Positions 53,664-63,704 of a stretch of 64,000 nt of DNA are shown here, piece after piece. Within the stretch, counting starts at the first letter, position 1, and every line of letters starts with the position of its first letter. Origin of the DNA: Bacteroidales bacterium (GTDB lineage: Bacteria; Bacteroidota; Bacteroidia; Bacteroidales; UBA932); contig JAFVWT010000016.1 of assembly GCA_017501525.1 (NCBI GenBank), positions 1-64,000 on the forward strand. Reading direction: 5' to 3'. The position numbers and the translations under genes were made by a program. The notes beneath the pieces were generated by a model, which was not told where the DNA came from, ran no database searches, and saw only the letters and a program-made list of their open reading frames with translations.

Positions 53664-56429
53664 ATGAAAAAGATTTTATCTCTATTTTCATTATTAGCAG
53701 TATTGCTGACAGCGTCATGCTCTTTGAAGGAGGACTTCAAAGTAAATGATTCTGAACTTGCAACTCTCTCCTTTACAATAGGGGAGCAAGATGGAGTTGC
53801 TACTCGTGCCATCGGTGATGGTACTACTGTAGATATGTTGTACTATGCAGTATATGATGCAGGTGATAATTTGATTCCGGCACTTGGTAAGGGATTGGAC
53901 AATGTTACTTTCCCTACAACTGTAGATATTACCTTGGCGAAGGGTCAGACCTATAGCATTGTTTTCTGGGCTCAAAGTTCTCATACCTCTGCTTATACAA
54001 TCGGTACAAACATGGATGGTGATTTGAGAAAGATTACTATCAGCTATGATGGCGATAACAATGATGAATCTCGTGATGCATTCTTCAAAACAATCACCCA
54101 TACCGTAACAGGTGACATAGCATTGGATGTAACTCTTGAACGTCCTTTCGCACAGGTCAATCTTGGTGTTACTGAGGAAGACTGGAATGCAGCAGTTAAA
54201 GCAGGTGTTACTGTATCAGCTTCTAAGGTTGTCATCAATGATGTAGCAAACGAACTCGATTTGTTTAATGGTGCAGTTAAAGGTGCAACTTCTCTCTCAT
54301 ACGACCTCGCCAACATACCCACAGAGGATTTGATGGTCGATTTGAACAAGGATGGAAATAAAGAGGCCTACAAATATTTGTCATTGAGCTACATCCTTGT
54401 TAATGACAATACACAGACATCTGATAACGAAGGTATGTATGGAACCAACAGTGCTCTTGTAAGCGCCGAGTTTACTTTGGATACCGAAAAACAGGATGTA
54501 GTGGTTAAGGTGGACAATCTTCCTGTAAGAAGAAATTGGAGAACCAATGTAGTAGGTGAGATGCTTACAGGTGACATTACATTCAATATCGATGTTGATC
54601 CTATTTTTGACGGTGATGTTGATAATTATCCCGACACTGATGCTGAACGCCTCTATTTTGCAGGTCTTAATGGTGGTAGTGTCACTTTGAGCAGTGATGT
54701 CGTTCTTGAAAAGGGTAGTATAGATGTTTATAAAGATATGGTAGTTGATCTCAACGGCTTCTCTATCAGAAATTTGACAGATGGTGACTATTGTAATGTC
54801 TTTGTAGCTTATGAAGGTGCTAACCTTACAATTAAAGACACTAAAGGTAGTGGTGTTGTAGAGACATCAGCAAGTAGCCCATATGCGATCCCTGTGTGGG
54901 CACGAGGTGGTAATATTAAAATCTATGGTGGTAACTACTATAGCGATGGAAAAGGTAACGGAGGTAGCGAAGTTATCTATGCCAGCGGTAAAGGTAATGT
55001 ACTAATCGTGGGTGGTCTTTTTGAAGCTAAAGAACAAGCTGCAGATGTCAGCAACCAGTGGCTCGCTTTGAACTGTCACGATGCTTCTTACAGAGCAGGA
55101 ACTGCAAATATCGTTGTAAAAGGTGGTAAGTTCTATAAATTCAACCCCGCCAATAACCTTTCTGAGGGTGCCAATACAAACTATGTAGCAGAAAATTATG
55201 TTTCTCGTCAGAATGGTGACTATTGGCAGGTGGCTTTGGATGCTCCCGATTATATTTTGTATGCAGACCGTATCGAAGTATATTCTGCTGCAGGACTTTT
55301 GAAATGGGCTTATATCCTTAAGACCGACAATACATTCAAATTGGTTCTTATGAACGATATCTATCTTCCTGCTTTTGAAGTAGAAGAGAATGCAACTGAG
55401 CAGACATACCAATATACATCTACCCCTGTCACAGTGGATAATACAACAGGTAGCCCTTCCGGTAGTAACTGGGTAAATAATTTTGGTAGAGCAGCATACG
55501 ACAATGGTATCTTCTTCCAGGGAGAAATCGAAGGAAACAACTATACTATCCATGGACTTCGTCTTACAGGTACATCTGAATTTGTTGGTTTTGCAGGAAA
55601 TATGAGAGGTAGTGCAGCTATCAGGAATCTTAAATTCGAAGATGCTGTAGTATATTCTACCTCAAGCTATGTAGGTGTTGCAGCAGGTAACTGTCAGAAT
55701 GGTTCTATAATAGATAATGTCCATATCCTTAACTCTATGGTCAGAGGTCAAGAAATAGTTGGAGGAGTATCAGGAAGAGTCTATACCAGGGGAAATAATG
55801 CTAATCATGAGAATCTTTCTGTAGTATCTAATTGTACAACAGATGCACTCACTAAGGTAGTTGCTTCTTCATCTAATGCCGGAGGTATCTGTGGTTATCA
55901 ATACGGAGCACTTATTATAGGTTGTCTAAATAGCGCAGATGTAACCGGCTCTTCATCTGTAGGTGGTGTAGTAGGGTATGCGCGTGACTATCATACTGAG
56001 TGTGACGGATATGTAATAGCTTCAGGTTCTACAGCAGAAGCTACAGTTGTTGCTACAACTGCTAGTGGTAAAGTAGGTGGTGTTGCAGGGTATACTCTTC
56101 AGGATGAAGCTAATCATACAAACACATATTACGCAATAGTGGCTTGTTTCTCAGAGGCTCAGTGTGAAAATGCTATCCTTGGTGGTCAAAGAAGTACATC
56201 TGTATTTGGCTCGTGGGGAGTTGGTACCCAAAGTGCAACACCTTATCAAAATGTGGGTAACTATCTTTATCAAGATCCTTCACAAGTGACTCAGGCAGAT
56301 GTGGATGCAATGAATGCAGCAATTGATCAGTTCAATGCTCTTAACAGAACTACAATGCAGGATAATATCTTGATACAGTGCGACAAAAAATGGAGTTTTG
56401 TTGCAGGAAGCTGGCCTGTACTTCAGTAA
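53664..56429 (+). CDS. Fimbrillin-like / GLUG-repeat surface lipoprotein 2
   Basis: 921 aa from MKKILSLFSLLAV; an ATG five codons upstream (53649) is less likely. Lipobox LLTASC (Cys19). The N-terminal fimbrillin-like domain is near-identical in layout to the preceding protein (AIGDGTTVDMLYYAVYD, RPFAQVNLGVTEEDW, PVRRNWRTNVVG). A beta-helix-like middle follows. From about residue 610 there are GLUG-type repeats: FVGFAGNMRG, YVGVAAGNCQNG, IVGGVSGRVYT, AGGICGYQYGA, SVGGVVGYARD. The C-terminus is thus different from its neighbour's, a sign of module exchange. No own promoter is evident, so it may depend on the invertible promoter through read-through. Confidence 0.88.
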   Translation: MKKILSLFSLLAVLLTASCSLKEDFKVNDSELATLSFTIGEQDGVATRAIGDGTTVDMLYYAVYDAGDNLIPALGKGLDNVTFPTTVDITLAKGQTYSIVFWAQSSHTSAYTIGTNMDGDLRKITISYDGDNNDESRDAFFKTITHTVTGDIALDVTLERPFAQVNLGVTEEDWNAAVKAGVTVSASKVVINDVANELDLFNGAVKGATSLSYDLANIPTEDLMVDLNKDGNKEAYKYLSLSYILVNDNTQTSDNEGMYGTNSALVSAEFTLDTEKQDVVVKVDNLPVRRNWRTNVVGEMLTGDITFNIDVDPIFDGDVDNYPDTDAERLYFAGLNGGSVTLSSDVVLEKGSIDVYKDMVVDLNGFSIRNLTDGDYCNVFVAYEGANLTIKDTKGSGVVETSASSPYAIPVWARGGNIKIYGGNYYSDGKGNGGSEVIYASGKGNVLIVGGLFEAKEQAADVSNQWLALNCHDASYRAGTANIVVKGGKFYKFNPANNLSEGANTNYVAENYVSRQNGDYWQVALDAPDYILYADRIEVYSAAGLLKWAYILKTDNTFKLVLMNDIYLPAFEVEENATEQTYQYTSTPVTVDNTTGSPSGSNWVNNFGRAAYDNGIFFQGEIEGNNYTIHGLRLTGTSEFVGFAGNMRGSAAIRNLKFEDAVVYSTSSYVGVAAGNCQNGSIIDNVHILNSMVRGQEIVGGVSGRVYTRGNNANHENLSVVSNCTTDALTKVVASSSNAGGICGYQYGALIIGCLNSADVTGSSSVGGVVGYARDYHTECDGYVIASGSTAEATVVATTASGKVGGVAGYTLQDEANHTNTYYAIVACFSEAQCENAILGGQRSTSVFGSWGVGTQSATPYQNVGNYLYQDPSQVTQADVDAMNAAIDQFNALNRTTMQDNILIQCDKKWSFVAGSWPVLQ

Positions 56430-56458
56430 TATAGTATCATTGCAGATATTTTGATTTA

Positions 56459-56491
56459 AGAGGTTTGCATATACTTGCAGACCTCTTTTTC
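56459..56491 (+). terminator. Terminator of the tandem lipoprotein locus
   Basis: AGAGGTTTGC pairs with GCAGACCTCT (one mismatch), followed by TTTTTCT, 30 bp after the stop. Confidence 0.8.
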
Positions 56492-56586
56492 TATGTAGTG
56501 CATTATGAGTGAAAATGTTTGGCCGTCAGTAGGAGGTAATGTGGGAATTTTGTAAATTTGCCATAATATGTAAAGATGTATTAAGT

Positions 56587-56940
56587 ATGGGTTATTGTAG
56601 AAACTGTGGTGTGCTATTGCCTGAAAATAGCAGATTTTGTCCATCTTGTGGTTGTGCTGTATCTAATAATGGTGTTCCGGTCGGAACTCAGCCAGATCGC
56701 GGCCATTATTCTCCCGATTCAGATTTGGAGTTTCCTATTTCAGTATTGGGATATGTGGGAATACATATATTGCTTGCTATCCCGGTAGCAAACATTGTAG
56801 CACTTATTGTCTGGTCGTTTGGTTACTCGCAGAAGAAAAATTTGACAAATATGGCCCGGGCAATTCTGCTTATTTACGCAGTGGTATTGGGGCTGTGTTT
56901 GATAATTTTTTTGGTTGCCCTATCATTAGGGGAACTATAG
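56587..56940 (+). CDS. Zinc-ribbon membrane protein
   Basis: 117 aa from the start MGYCRNCGVLLPENSRFCPSCG, a zinc ribbon with two CxxC knuckles (residues 4-7 and 18-21). A linker is followed by two transmembrane helices (about 50-75 and 90-115). The family is widespread and functionally vague. A TAAATTTG at 56553-56560 may serve as -7 box. Convergent with lptB. Confidence 0.85.
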   Translation: MGYCRNCGVLLPENSRFCPSCGCAVSNNGVPVGTQPDRGHYSPDSDLEFPISVLGYVGIHILLAIPVANIVALIVWSFGYSQKKNLTNMARAILLIYAVVLGLCLIIFLVALSLGEL

Positions 56941-56963
56941 AAAAAGAATTGTAGGTCTGTTTC

Positions 56964-57716
56964 TTAGTCGTTTGAGCGATCTCTAAGGACTGCTTTTCTT
57001 AACTCAAAGTTTTGTCCCAAATATTTTCTTCTCACTTCAGGGTTGGATGCAAGTTGCTCTGCTGTACCGCTTTCCAGGATATTTCCTTCATATAGAAGAT
57101 ATGCTCTGTCGGTTATTGCCAATGTCTCATGGACATTATGGTCTGTTATTATGATACCGATATTCTTTGTCTTGAGTTTGGCGATTATATGTTGGATATC
57201 TTCCACTGCGATGGGGTCTACCCCTGCAAATGGTTCGTCAAGTAGGATAAATTTGGGGTCAATAGCCAATGCTCGGGCTATTTCACATCTTCTTCTTTCT
57301 CCTCCGGAAAGTTGGATTCCGTAGCTTTTTCGTACTTTCTGGAGGCCGAACTCATCGATGAGTGATTCGAGTCTCTCTTTCCGTTCTTCTTTATTGAAAC
57401 GAGAGAATTCCATTACAGACATGATGTTGTTTTCCACTGTCATTTTCCTGAAGACAGATGCTTCCTGTGCCAGATAGCCAAGTCCTCGTTGTGCCCTTTT
57501 GTACATTGGCAGGGTGGTAATCTCTTCATCGTCGAGGAATATCTTTCCATCGTTTGGCTTTATAAGTCCTGTAATCATGTAGAAACTTGTGGTCTTTCCG
57601 GCGCCGTTGGGACCGAGCAGACCTACGATTTCACCTTGCTCGACAGAGAAGGATACTCCTTTGACAACTGTTCTTGCTCCGTATTTTTTAACTAAGTTGG
57701 TACAATGAAGTTTCAT
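56964..57716 (-). CDS. lptB: LPS export ABC transporter ATP-binding protein
   Basis: Powers extraction of lipopolysaccharide from the inner membrane with LptFG. 250 aa: Walker [10 protein letters not shown] at 35-43, [16 protein letters not shown] signature, [19 protein letters not shown] and [18 protein letters not shown], which are the LptB-specific patterns. Located 11 bp after dnaX on the same strand. Confidence 0.95.
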   Translation of the reverse strand: MKLHCTNLVKKYGARTVVKGVSFSVEQGEIVGLLGPNGAGKTTSFYMITGLIKPNDGKIFLDDEEITTLPMYKRAQRGLGYLAQEASVFRKMTVENNIMSVMEFSRFNKEERKERLESLIDEFGLQKVRKSYGIQLSGGERRRCEIARALAIDPKFILLDEPFAGVDPIAVEDIQHIIAKLKTKNIGIIITDHNVHETLAITDRAYLLYEGNILESGTAEQLASNPEVRRKYLGQNFELRKAVLRDRSND

Positions 57717-57727
57717 ATATCTGTTAT

Positions 57728-59518
57728 CTATTTTATTTCAAGTTTAAAATCATTTTTGAGTTCTCTTAATTCGGGATGATTGCTCAGGAGAAATTCTCCT
57801 TTCTGGGTGGGGGTGTAGAGTATTTCTTTCTTTTCTTCAGTTTTCTCTACAATGTCAATCTCAATGTGTATTTTGTTGTTTTTGAGATATTCTTTCAGCA
57901 TTTTCTCCATCCTTGATAGGGCTTTTTCCCGAATCCAGTCCCGTTGGGCGATATTCTCTACAAAGAATTTGACACTATGTTTTTCAAGGTTTATTTCAAG
58001 GGGGTTCCTAAGCAGTGTGGCAGCAAGGGCTGTCTTGTTCGCTTTTTTCTCTTCTTCAGCAAGCCAATTCCATGCCTTGAGTATCTTTTCTTCATCTATT
58101 TCTTCATTTATAAGGTCAGATGAATCGATATTGCTACTTTCTGAGCTTTTCATTGCTTTGGATAGCATGGCTGTCAATGAAATGCCGGGAGTTATTGCAG
58201 ATACTTTTTCCCTTTCCTTGGTCTGCTCTGTATCAGTGGCAGCAGTTGCTATCTCTTCTTCCTTTTTAGGAGTCTGAGTCTCTGTGTCGGGGCTCTCCGG
58301 TTTAGGTTGTGGCCTTTGTATCTCAGGTGCAGGTTTTATGGTGGATGCCGGTTTTATCTCCTGAGAGGATTGTGTTGTGGGAGGTGTCTGGACTGCGGCA
58401 AGATTGGTCCCCATTGTCTGGGCAGGGATGAATTTTTCTGCAAGTTTCATCAATGCAAATTCAATATGCAGACGTTGGTTCCCGCTTTGCCTGTATCCCG
58501 CTTCACAGGTGGTGGTGATATTGAGCGCATAATAGATAAACCCTATTGAACATTGTTCTGATTGTTTTCTGTATCTCTCTATCAATGTTTCCGGAAGTGA
58601 CAGGAGAGTCTGTGATGCAGAGTGTTTACATACTATGAGATCTCTAAGGTGGGAGCTGAGTCCGGAAATAAAATGTAGTGCATTGAAACCTTTGGAGAGT
58701 ATCTCGTCAAAGAGCAACAATGATGAAATATAGTCCCCTTTGAGGGAATTTTCTATTATTCTGAAGTAGTATTCATAATCGAGTACATTAAGATTTCTGA
58801 TTACTTCTTCGTATTGTACATTTTTGTTGCAGAAGGCGACGCATTGGTCAAACAGGGTGAGAGAATCCCTCATTGAACCATCTCCTTTTACAGCTATTAC
58901 ATGCAGCGACTCCTCATCTATTGAAATATCCTCCTTCTTTGCAATTTCCGAAAGGTTGCGTACGATGTCGCTAATGGATATTCTGTTAAAATCGTATGTC
59001 TGGCAGCGTGAAAGGATTGTTGGAAGGATTTTGTGCTTTTCTGTGGTCGCAAGTATGAAAATCGCATGTGCCGGGGGTTCTTCCAGAGTTTTCAGGAATG
59101 CATTGAATGCTGCAGAAGAAAGCATGTGTACCTCATCTATGATATAAACGCTGTATTTCCCTATTTGAGGTGGAATCCGCACCATTTCTGTGAGATTTCT
59201 GATGTCATCAACAGAGTTATTGGAAGCGGCATCAAGTTCATGGATGCAATAAGATCGTCCCTGTGCAAATGAAAGGCATGATTCGCATTGTCCGCAAGGC
59301 TCCATATCTGCTGATGGAGAGAGGCAGTTTATTGATTTTGCGAAGATTCTTGCTGTTGTTGTTTTTCCCACACCTCGTGGTCCGCAAAATAGGTATGCGT
59401 GGGCCAATTGTCCGCGAATAATCGAGTTTTTAAGTGTGGTGGCGATATTTTCTTGTCCGAGCAGGGACTCAAAGCTATCCGGTCTGTATTTCCTTGCTGA
59501 TACGATGAATTGTTCCAT
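57728..59518 (-). CDS. dnaX: DNA polymerase III subunits gamma and tau
   Basis: Clamp-loader ATPase. 596 aa. Walker [12 protein letters not shown] at 46-56; zinc-binding cysteines at about 65, 75, 78 and 81 (PCGQCESC); Walker B with [10 protein letters not shown]. The motor domain ends near residue 360. A Pro/Thr/Glu-rich linker then leads to a C-terminal domain (about 470-596) that corresponds to the tau part. Co-transcribed with lptB. Confidence 0.95.
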   Translation of the reverse strand: MEQFIVSARKYRPDSFESLLGQENIATTLKNSIIRGQLAHAYLFCGPRGVGKTTTARIFAKSINCLSPSADMEPCGQCESCLSFAQGRSYCIHELDAASNNSVDDIRNLTEMVRIPPQIGKYSVYIIDEVHMLSSAAFNAFLKTLEEPPAHAIFILATTEKHKILPTILSRCQTYDFNRISISDIVRNLSEIAKKEDISIDEESLHVIAVKGDGSMRDSLTLFDQCVAFCNKNVQYEEVIRNLNVLDYEYYFRIIENSLKGDYISSLLLFDEILSKGFNALHFISGLSSHLRDLIVCKHSASQTLLSLPETLIERYRKQSEQCSIGFIYYALNITTTCEAGYRQSGNQRLHIEFALMKLAEKFIPAQTMGTNLAAVQTPPTTQSSQEIKPASTIKPAPEIQRPQPKPESPDTETQTPKKEEEIATAATDTEQTKEREKVSAITPGISLTAMLSKAMKSSESSNIDSSDLINEEIDEEKILKAWNWLAEEEKKANKTALAATLLRNPLEINLEKHSVKFFVENIAQRDWIREKALSRMEKMLKEYLKNNKIHIEIDIVEKTEEKKEILYTPTQKGEFLLSNHPELRELKNDFKLEIK

Positions 59519-59585
59519 ATCTTACAAAAATAAGAATATTTATCTAAATTTGCAGATAAATCAATATTAAAGGATGTTAAAGTAT

Positions 59586-60506
59586 ATGAGAATATTTTCA
59601 CTTTTATTGCTAACAATTTTTATATCAATATCTTCTTTTGCCCAACAGACGGAGCATCTTGACAGAAGTATAAAGCAGTTTGAGGATGATAAGGTGGAGA
59701 GTCGAAGGGTATATGTGGGTAATATACCTACCAAGGTGACAAAGGTAGTGTTGTCGAAGGACAATTCTCTGGAGGATCTCCTTTTTAGAAATGCTGTGGA
59801 GAAAGGGTGGTATCTTTCACCCTTTGAATATTGTACTTATTCCGAATTTGAGAAGATTAAGTGTGATACAAATTATTATTTTCTATTGAGGATCGATAAG
59901 ATGGGAAGAAGAGATACCGAGCCTTATATGGAGTTTATAACTTTTTTGAAAGGTGGTGATAAAGCTCAGGAGGGAATTGAAAAAATGACAGAGCTGATTT
60001 CGCTTCCAATCTGTCCCGGTGAGGATAAAGGTGGTAGAATCTTTACATATCTTCCTACCTATATGAATATAATCCAACAATATCTGGGGGCTGTGGCGGA
60101 TGGCCGTCTCAAACCATTATTTAATAATGAGCCTTATTGTCATCCTATGGAGGAAGCGACAGATAAAGAGGTTCTCTTCGTTAAAGGGGATGTCCTATAT
60201 GATTTGTCGGATGAGCAGTTGGATGAGATGTTCAAAGGAAAGGCAAGGTATGTGACCCAGCAGGAAGTGGATGAAGCGATTTTGCAGGAGCGACCAAATA
60301 CTCTTGTTTCTCTGGTTGTTGCTCCGGTGGAACCTGTCAGTGGTTCTTATTGCTACAAATTGCTGATCAGTACCGATACTTACCAGCTCTATTTTTATCG
60401 TAAACATAAGATTAGCAAACGTCTCAAGGCGGGCTTCTTGAAAGAGGATATCAGAAGAATTTCAACCCCTTATATATTTTTGAACTCACAAGAAGAAAAT
60501 GAGTAG
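59586..60506 (+). CDS. Secreted conserved hypothetical protein
   Basis: 306 aa from MRIFSLLLLTIF; the ATG at 59574 is an alternative. The signal peptide is cut after SSFAQ. No named domain recognised. The mature part is soluble with mixed strand/helix character; it has motifs such as NAVEKGWYLSPFEYCTYSEF and ends near STPYIFLNSQEENE. It overlaps the M16 peptidase gene by 8 bp, so the two are co-translated and may work together in the envelope. Confidence 0.82.
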   Translation: MRIFSLLLLTIFISISSFAQQTEHLDRSIKQFEDDKVESRRVYVGNIPTKVTKVVLSKDNSLEDLLFRNAVEKGWYLSPFEYCTYSEFEKIKCDTNYYFLLRIDKMGRRDTEPYMEFITFLKGGDKAQEGIEKMTELISLPICPGEDKGGRIFTYLPTYMNIIQQYLGAVADGRLKPLFNNEPYCHPMEEATDKEVLFVKGDVLYDLSDEQLDEMFKGKARYVTQQEVDEAILQERPNTLVSLVVAPVEPVSGSYCYKLLISTDTYQLYFYRKHKISKRLKAGFLKEDIRRISTPYIFLNSQEENE

Positions 60507-61764
60507 GTTTTTATCTAATGGTAGCCGCTTTGCTTTCAAGCGGAGCAGTTCATCTGTTGCATATTGTGCTGTCCATATTAAAACGGGGACAAGAAATGAG
60601 CCTGAGAGACTTAATGGTTTGGCTCATTTTACCGAACATCTTCTTTTCAAGGGTACTCATTCAAAGAGTTCGTGTGTCATAAGTTCCAAAATAGAGAAGC
60701 TTGGCGGGGAACTGAATGCTTATACCACTAAGGAGGAGACTGTTATTCATGCCACGGTCCTTAAGGAAGACCTTCGGACTGCGATCTCTTTGTTGGTGGA
60801 GCTGGCTTTTCAATGTGTTTTCCCTGCTAAGGAGGTGGAAAAGGAGCGAAGTGTGGTGATTGAAGAAATAAAGTCTTACAAGGATTCTCCTTCTGAACTT
60901 ATTTATGACGAGTTTGAAGAGAGAGTCTTCGGTGGTACGGCTTTGAGTGCCCCTGTCTTAGGAACAGCCCTATCTTTGAAAAGGATTACAAGAGAGGATG
61001 TTGAAGATTATTATCATAGAATGTTTGTTCCTGAGAATATGGTTTTTACGGTAGTTGCGGACCTTTCTTGCGAGAGAGTGGTCTCTATTATTGAAAAGGA
61101 ACTTGCAAGATATGGTGGAAATATGGGCGTATCTGGGAAATCGGTGGATGTTGATGCCGGTCTTCTTTCTGAGGAATCAGTAGATGAACAGAAAACCTCT
61201 TTTATTGGTGGGGGCTCATTTGAAAGGGAAGTGGGGAAAAAAAGTCATCAGGCTCATTGTATAATTGGTGCGCGTGCATATTCATTTTATAGCCCCAAGA
61301 GGATTCCTTTGATTTTGCTTGTCAATTATTTGGGTGGTCCTGCTGCCAATTCAAGGTTAAATCTTGTATTGAGGGAAAAGTATGCTTTGGTCTATAATGT
61401 TGAGGCATCTTATGCTCAATATAGCGATGCCGGAGTGGTGACTTTATATTTTGGATGTGATAAATCTAATGTAAAGCGTTGTGAGGAGCTTATAATGAAG
61501 CAGATATATGATATAATCGAACATCCCCTTTCTGAGAGAAGACTTAAGGAAGCCAAGAAGCAGTTGTTGGGACAGATTGCCATATCTTCTGACAATGGTG
61601 AGGCTCAGGTCCTATCCATGGGTAAGAGTGAAATGGTTTTTGGTGAGGTTATAGAGATGGAAAAGACAAGAGAGTTATTGGAAAAGGTTACCTCACAGGA
61701 GTTGTCACAAGTGGCAGCCGAAATTTTTGCTCCCGGGAATATTTCGAAACTCTATTATGTGTAG
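60499..61764 (+). CDS. M16 family zinc metallopeptidase
   Basis: 421 aa. The inverted zinc motif HFTEH is at residues 43-47 (GLAHFTEHLLFKGT), with the downstream glutamate in VVIEEIKSYKDSPSE. The second, inactive-type half has the usual GGPAANSRLNLVLREKYALVYNV pattern. Related to mitochondrial processing peptidase and pitrilysin. No signal peptide, so it may be cytoplasmic or co-localised with its overlapping secreted neighbour by another route. Confidence 0.92.
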   Translation: MSRFLSNGSRFAFKRSSSSVAYCAVHIKTGTRNEPERLNGLAHFTEHLLFKGTHSKSSCVISSKIEKLGGELNAYTTKEETVIHATVLKEDLRTAISLLVELAFQCVFPAKEVEKERSVVIEEIKSYKDSPSELIYDEFEERVFGGTALSAPVLGTALSLKRITREDVEDYYHRMFVPENMVFTVVADLSCERVVSIIEKELARYGGNMGVSGKSVDVDAGLLSEESVDEQKTSFIGGGSFEREVGKKSHQAHCIIGARAYSFYSPKRIPLILLVNYLGGPAANSRLNLVLREKYALVYNVEASYAQYSDAGVVTLYFGCDKSNVKRCEELIMKQIYDIIEHPLSERRLKEAKKQLLGQIAISSDNGEAQVLSMGKSEMVFGEVIEMEKTRELLEKVTSQELSQVAAEIFAPGNISKLYYV

Positions 61765-61881
61765 GCAGATTAAGAAATACTCTTTCCCGAATTATTATAG
61801 AATTTATTGAACATCCATTGTGATAAAAACTTTTCATATAAGTTTTTGAGGAATCAATATAGAATTTTCAATTATTGAGCT

Positions 61882-62481
61882 ATGACATCTGATGAGTTGA
61901 AGAAGGCTTTGAGTTATATTTCCAGGGAGACGCATTTGCGGACAAAGTCCTACAGAATGCTCTCTGATGGAGTTCAAGGAGAATTTCTGCAGGCGTTTTC
62001 AATGATGTTGCGCCCTAAGAATATTCTTGAGATAGGTACATTTACGGGGTATGCCACTTTGTCCCTCTCAAGGGGTTTGCGTTCTGGTGGGGTAATTGAT
62101 ACTATTGAGATAGATGATGAACTGACAGATGTTTTCAGCACCGCTTTCAAGATGGCCGGGCAAGAGTCTATTATTACTCATAGTGGGGATGCCAAAGATA
62201 TTATTCCGACTCTTGACAGGGTTTATGATATCGTCTATATCGATGCCAACAAGAGGGAATATGCTCTCTATTACGATCTTGTCTTTCCAAAAGTTTCCCA
62301 TGGAGGGTATATCCTTGTGGATAACGTTATCTGGAGCGGGAAGATTTTTTCTCAAAAAAAACACCTCGATTGGCAAACCGAGGCGATTATTGCATTTAAT
62401 GAGAAGATTCACAACGATTCCAGGGTAGAGGTGATTACCTTGCCTATTCGGGACGGACTCTCATTGATCAAGAAACGTTGA
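61882..62481 (+). CDS. O-methyltransferase (class I, SAM-dependent)
   Basis: 199 aa. SAM-binding motif I LEIGTFTGYATLSLSRGL near residue 50, then VIDTIEIDDE, SGDAKDIIPTL, and YDIVYIDANKREYALYYDLVFPKVSHGGYILVDNVIWSG. This is the CCoAMT/YrrM-like family (PF01596). The substrate is unknown. Convergent with the regulator at 62484; only 2 bp separate their ends. Confidence 0.92.
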   Translation: MTSDELKKALSYISRETHLRTKSYRMLSDGVQGEFLQAFSMMLRPKNILEIGTFTGYATLSLSRGLRSGGVIDTIEIDDELTDVFSTAFKMAGQESIITHSGDAKDIIPTLDRVYDIVYIDANKREYALYYDLVFPKVSHGGYILVDNVIWSGKIFSQKKHLDWQTEAIIAFNEKIHNDSRVEVITLPIRDGLSLIKKR

Positions 62482-62483
62482 TT

Positions 62484-63644
62484 CTATGCAAATGGAATTG
62501 CAAAGTTGAGTACATCTTCTTTTGTTATTTTTTCGTTTGAGAGAATAAGTAGTCTTTCAATGACATTTCTCAGCTCCCTGATATTTCCACCCCAGGAGTA
62601 TGCTTGAAGTTCAGCCATAGCGTCATCTTCTATTTTCATAATTGGTTTTCCTGATTCTTTGCAGATCTGTTGCACGAAGTAATTGGCAAGAATAGGGATG
62701 TCATCTTTTCTTTCGGATAGAGAGGGTACATTTATTACGATTACACTCAACCTGTGGTAGAGGTCTTCTCTAAATGTCCCTTTGGCAATCTCTTCTCTGA
62801 GGTTTTTATTGGTTGCAGCCACCACTCTTACATTGACAGTTATGTCTTTGTCACTTCCTACGCGGGAAAGTTTGCGTTCCTGAAGCACTCTTAGAACTTT
62901 GGCTTGTGCGGCGAGTGACATATCTCCAATTTCGTCGAGGAACAGTGTTCCTCCGTCTGCCTGTTCAAATTTTCCTTTATGTTGTTTTATAGCTGAGGTA
63001 AAGGCCCCTTTTTCGTGTCCAAAGAGTTCACTTTCTATAAGTTCTCCCGGAATAGCAGCGCAATTGACTTCAATGAATGGTTGCGTCCTTCTCTCACTCT
63101 TTTCATGCAACCATCTTGCAACCAATTCTTTACCGGTACCATTCGGACCGGTGACAAGGACTCTTGCATCTGTTGGCGCTACTTTGTCAATCATATCTTT
63201 GATGCGCAGTATTGGGGCAGATTCTCCTATGATTTCTTGTATTCCTGCAACCTTTTTTTTGAGAATTTTAGTCTCTTTTACCAATTTCCCTTTGTCTGTA
63301 GCATTTTTCAATGTAATCAGGATGCGGTTTAGATCCAATGGTTTTTGGATAAAATCGTAGGCCCCTTTTTTTATACATTCAACGGCTGTATCAATAGAAC
63401 CATGCCCTGAGATCATAATGACAGGAGATTCTACTCCTTTTTCATTGAATTGTTCCAGGACTTCAATTCCATCTTTGTTGGGCATTTTTATGTCGCAGAA
63501 AATAGCATCAAAATTGCTTGCTGTTGCTATTTCTATTCCTTTGTCCCCATCTTCAGCCAATGCTATTTCGTGTCCTTCAAACTCCAGAATTTCTTTTAGT
63601 GTATTTCTGATGCTCCTTTCGTCATCAATGATTAAAATCCTCAT
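62484..63644 (-). CDS. NtrC-type response regulator, sigma-54 activator without a C-terminal HTH
   Basis: 386 aa. Receiver domain 1-120 with phospho-acceptor Asp51 in CDIKMPNKDG. AAA+ domain from about 140: Walker A VTGPNGTGKE and Walker B GGTLFLDEIGDM. The sigma-54 contact loop reads GAFTSA instead of GAFTGA. The protein ends at ITKEDVLNFAIPFA, right after the AAA+ C-subdomain, so the usual Fis-type DNA-binding domain (about 50-60 aa more) is missing. No partner histidine kinase lies in the window. A TACCTTTG at 63694-63687 (minus) is a candidate -7 box. Confidence 0.9.
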   Translation of the reverse strand: MRILIIDDERSIRNTLKEILEFEGHEIALAEDGDKGIEIATASNFDAIFCDIKMPNKDGIEVLEQFNEKGVESPVIMISGHGSIDTAVECIKKGAYDFIQKPLDLNRILITLKNATDKGKLVKETKILKKKVAGIQEIIGESAPILRIKDMIDKVAPTDARVLVTGPNGTGKELVARWLHEKSERRTQPFIEVNCAAIPGELIESELFGHEKGAFTSAIKQHKGKFEQADGGTLFLDEIGDMSLAAQAKVLRVLQERKLSRVGSDKDITVNVRVVAATNKNLREEIAKGTFREDLYHRLSVIVINVPSLSERKDDIPILANYFVQQICKESGKPIMKIEDDAMAELQAYSWGGNIRELRNVIERLLILSNEKITKEDVLNFAIPFA

Positions 63645-63704
63645 TTCCGTATGATATGTTTATGTGTTTACATAATTGAAATTATGCAAAGGTACAAAAT
63701 TTGA

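Noticed and set aside
57990..58060. A6 tract in dnaX as a programmed frameshift site for gamma/tau
   Set aside because: The run reads GAG AAA AAA GCG, so the phase is not the A AAA AAG slippery arrangement, and I see no convincing stimulator; cannot be supported by eye.
61790..61870. Possible sixth MITE-like copy before the methyltransferase gene
   Set aside because: Only TATAGAATTT-type fragments match; too short and AT-rich to support.
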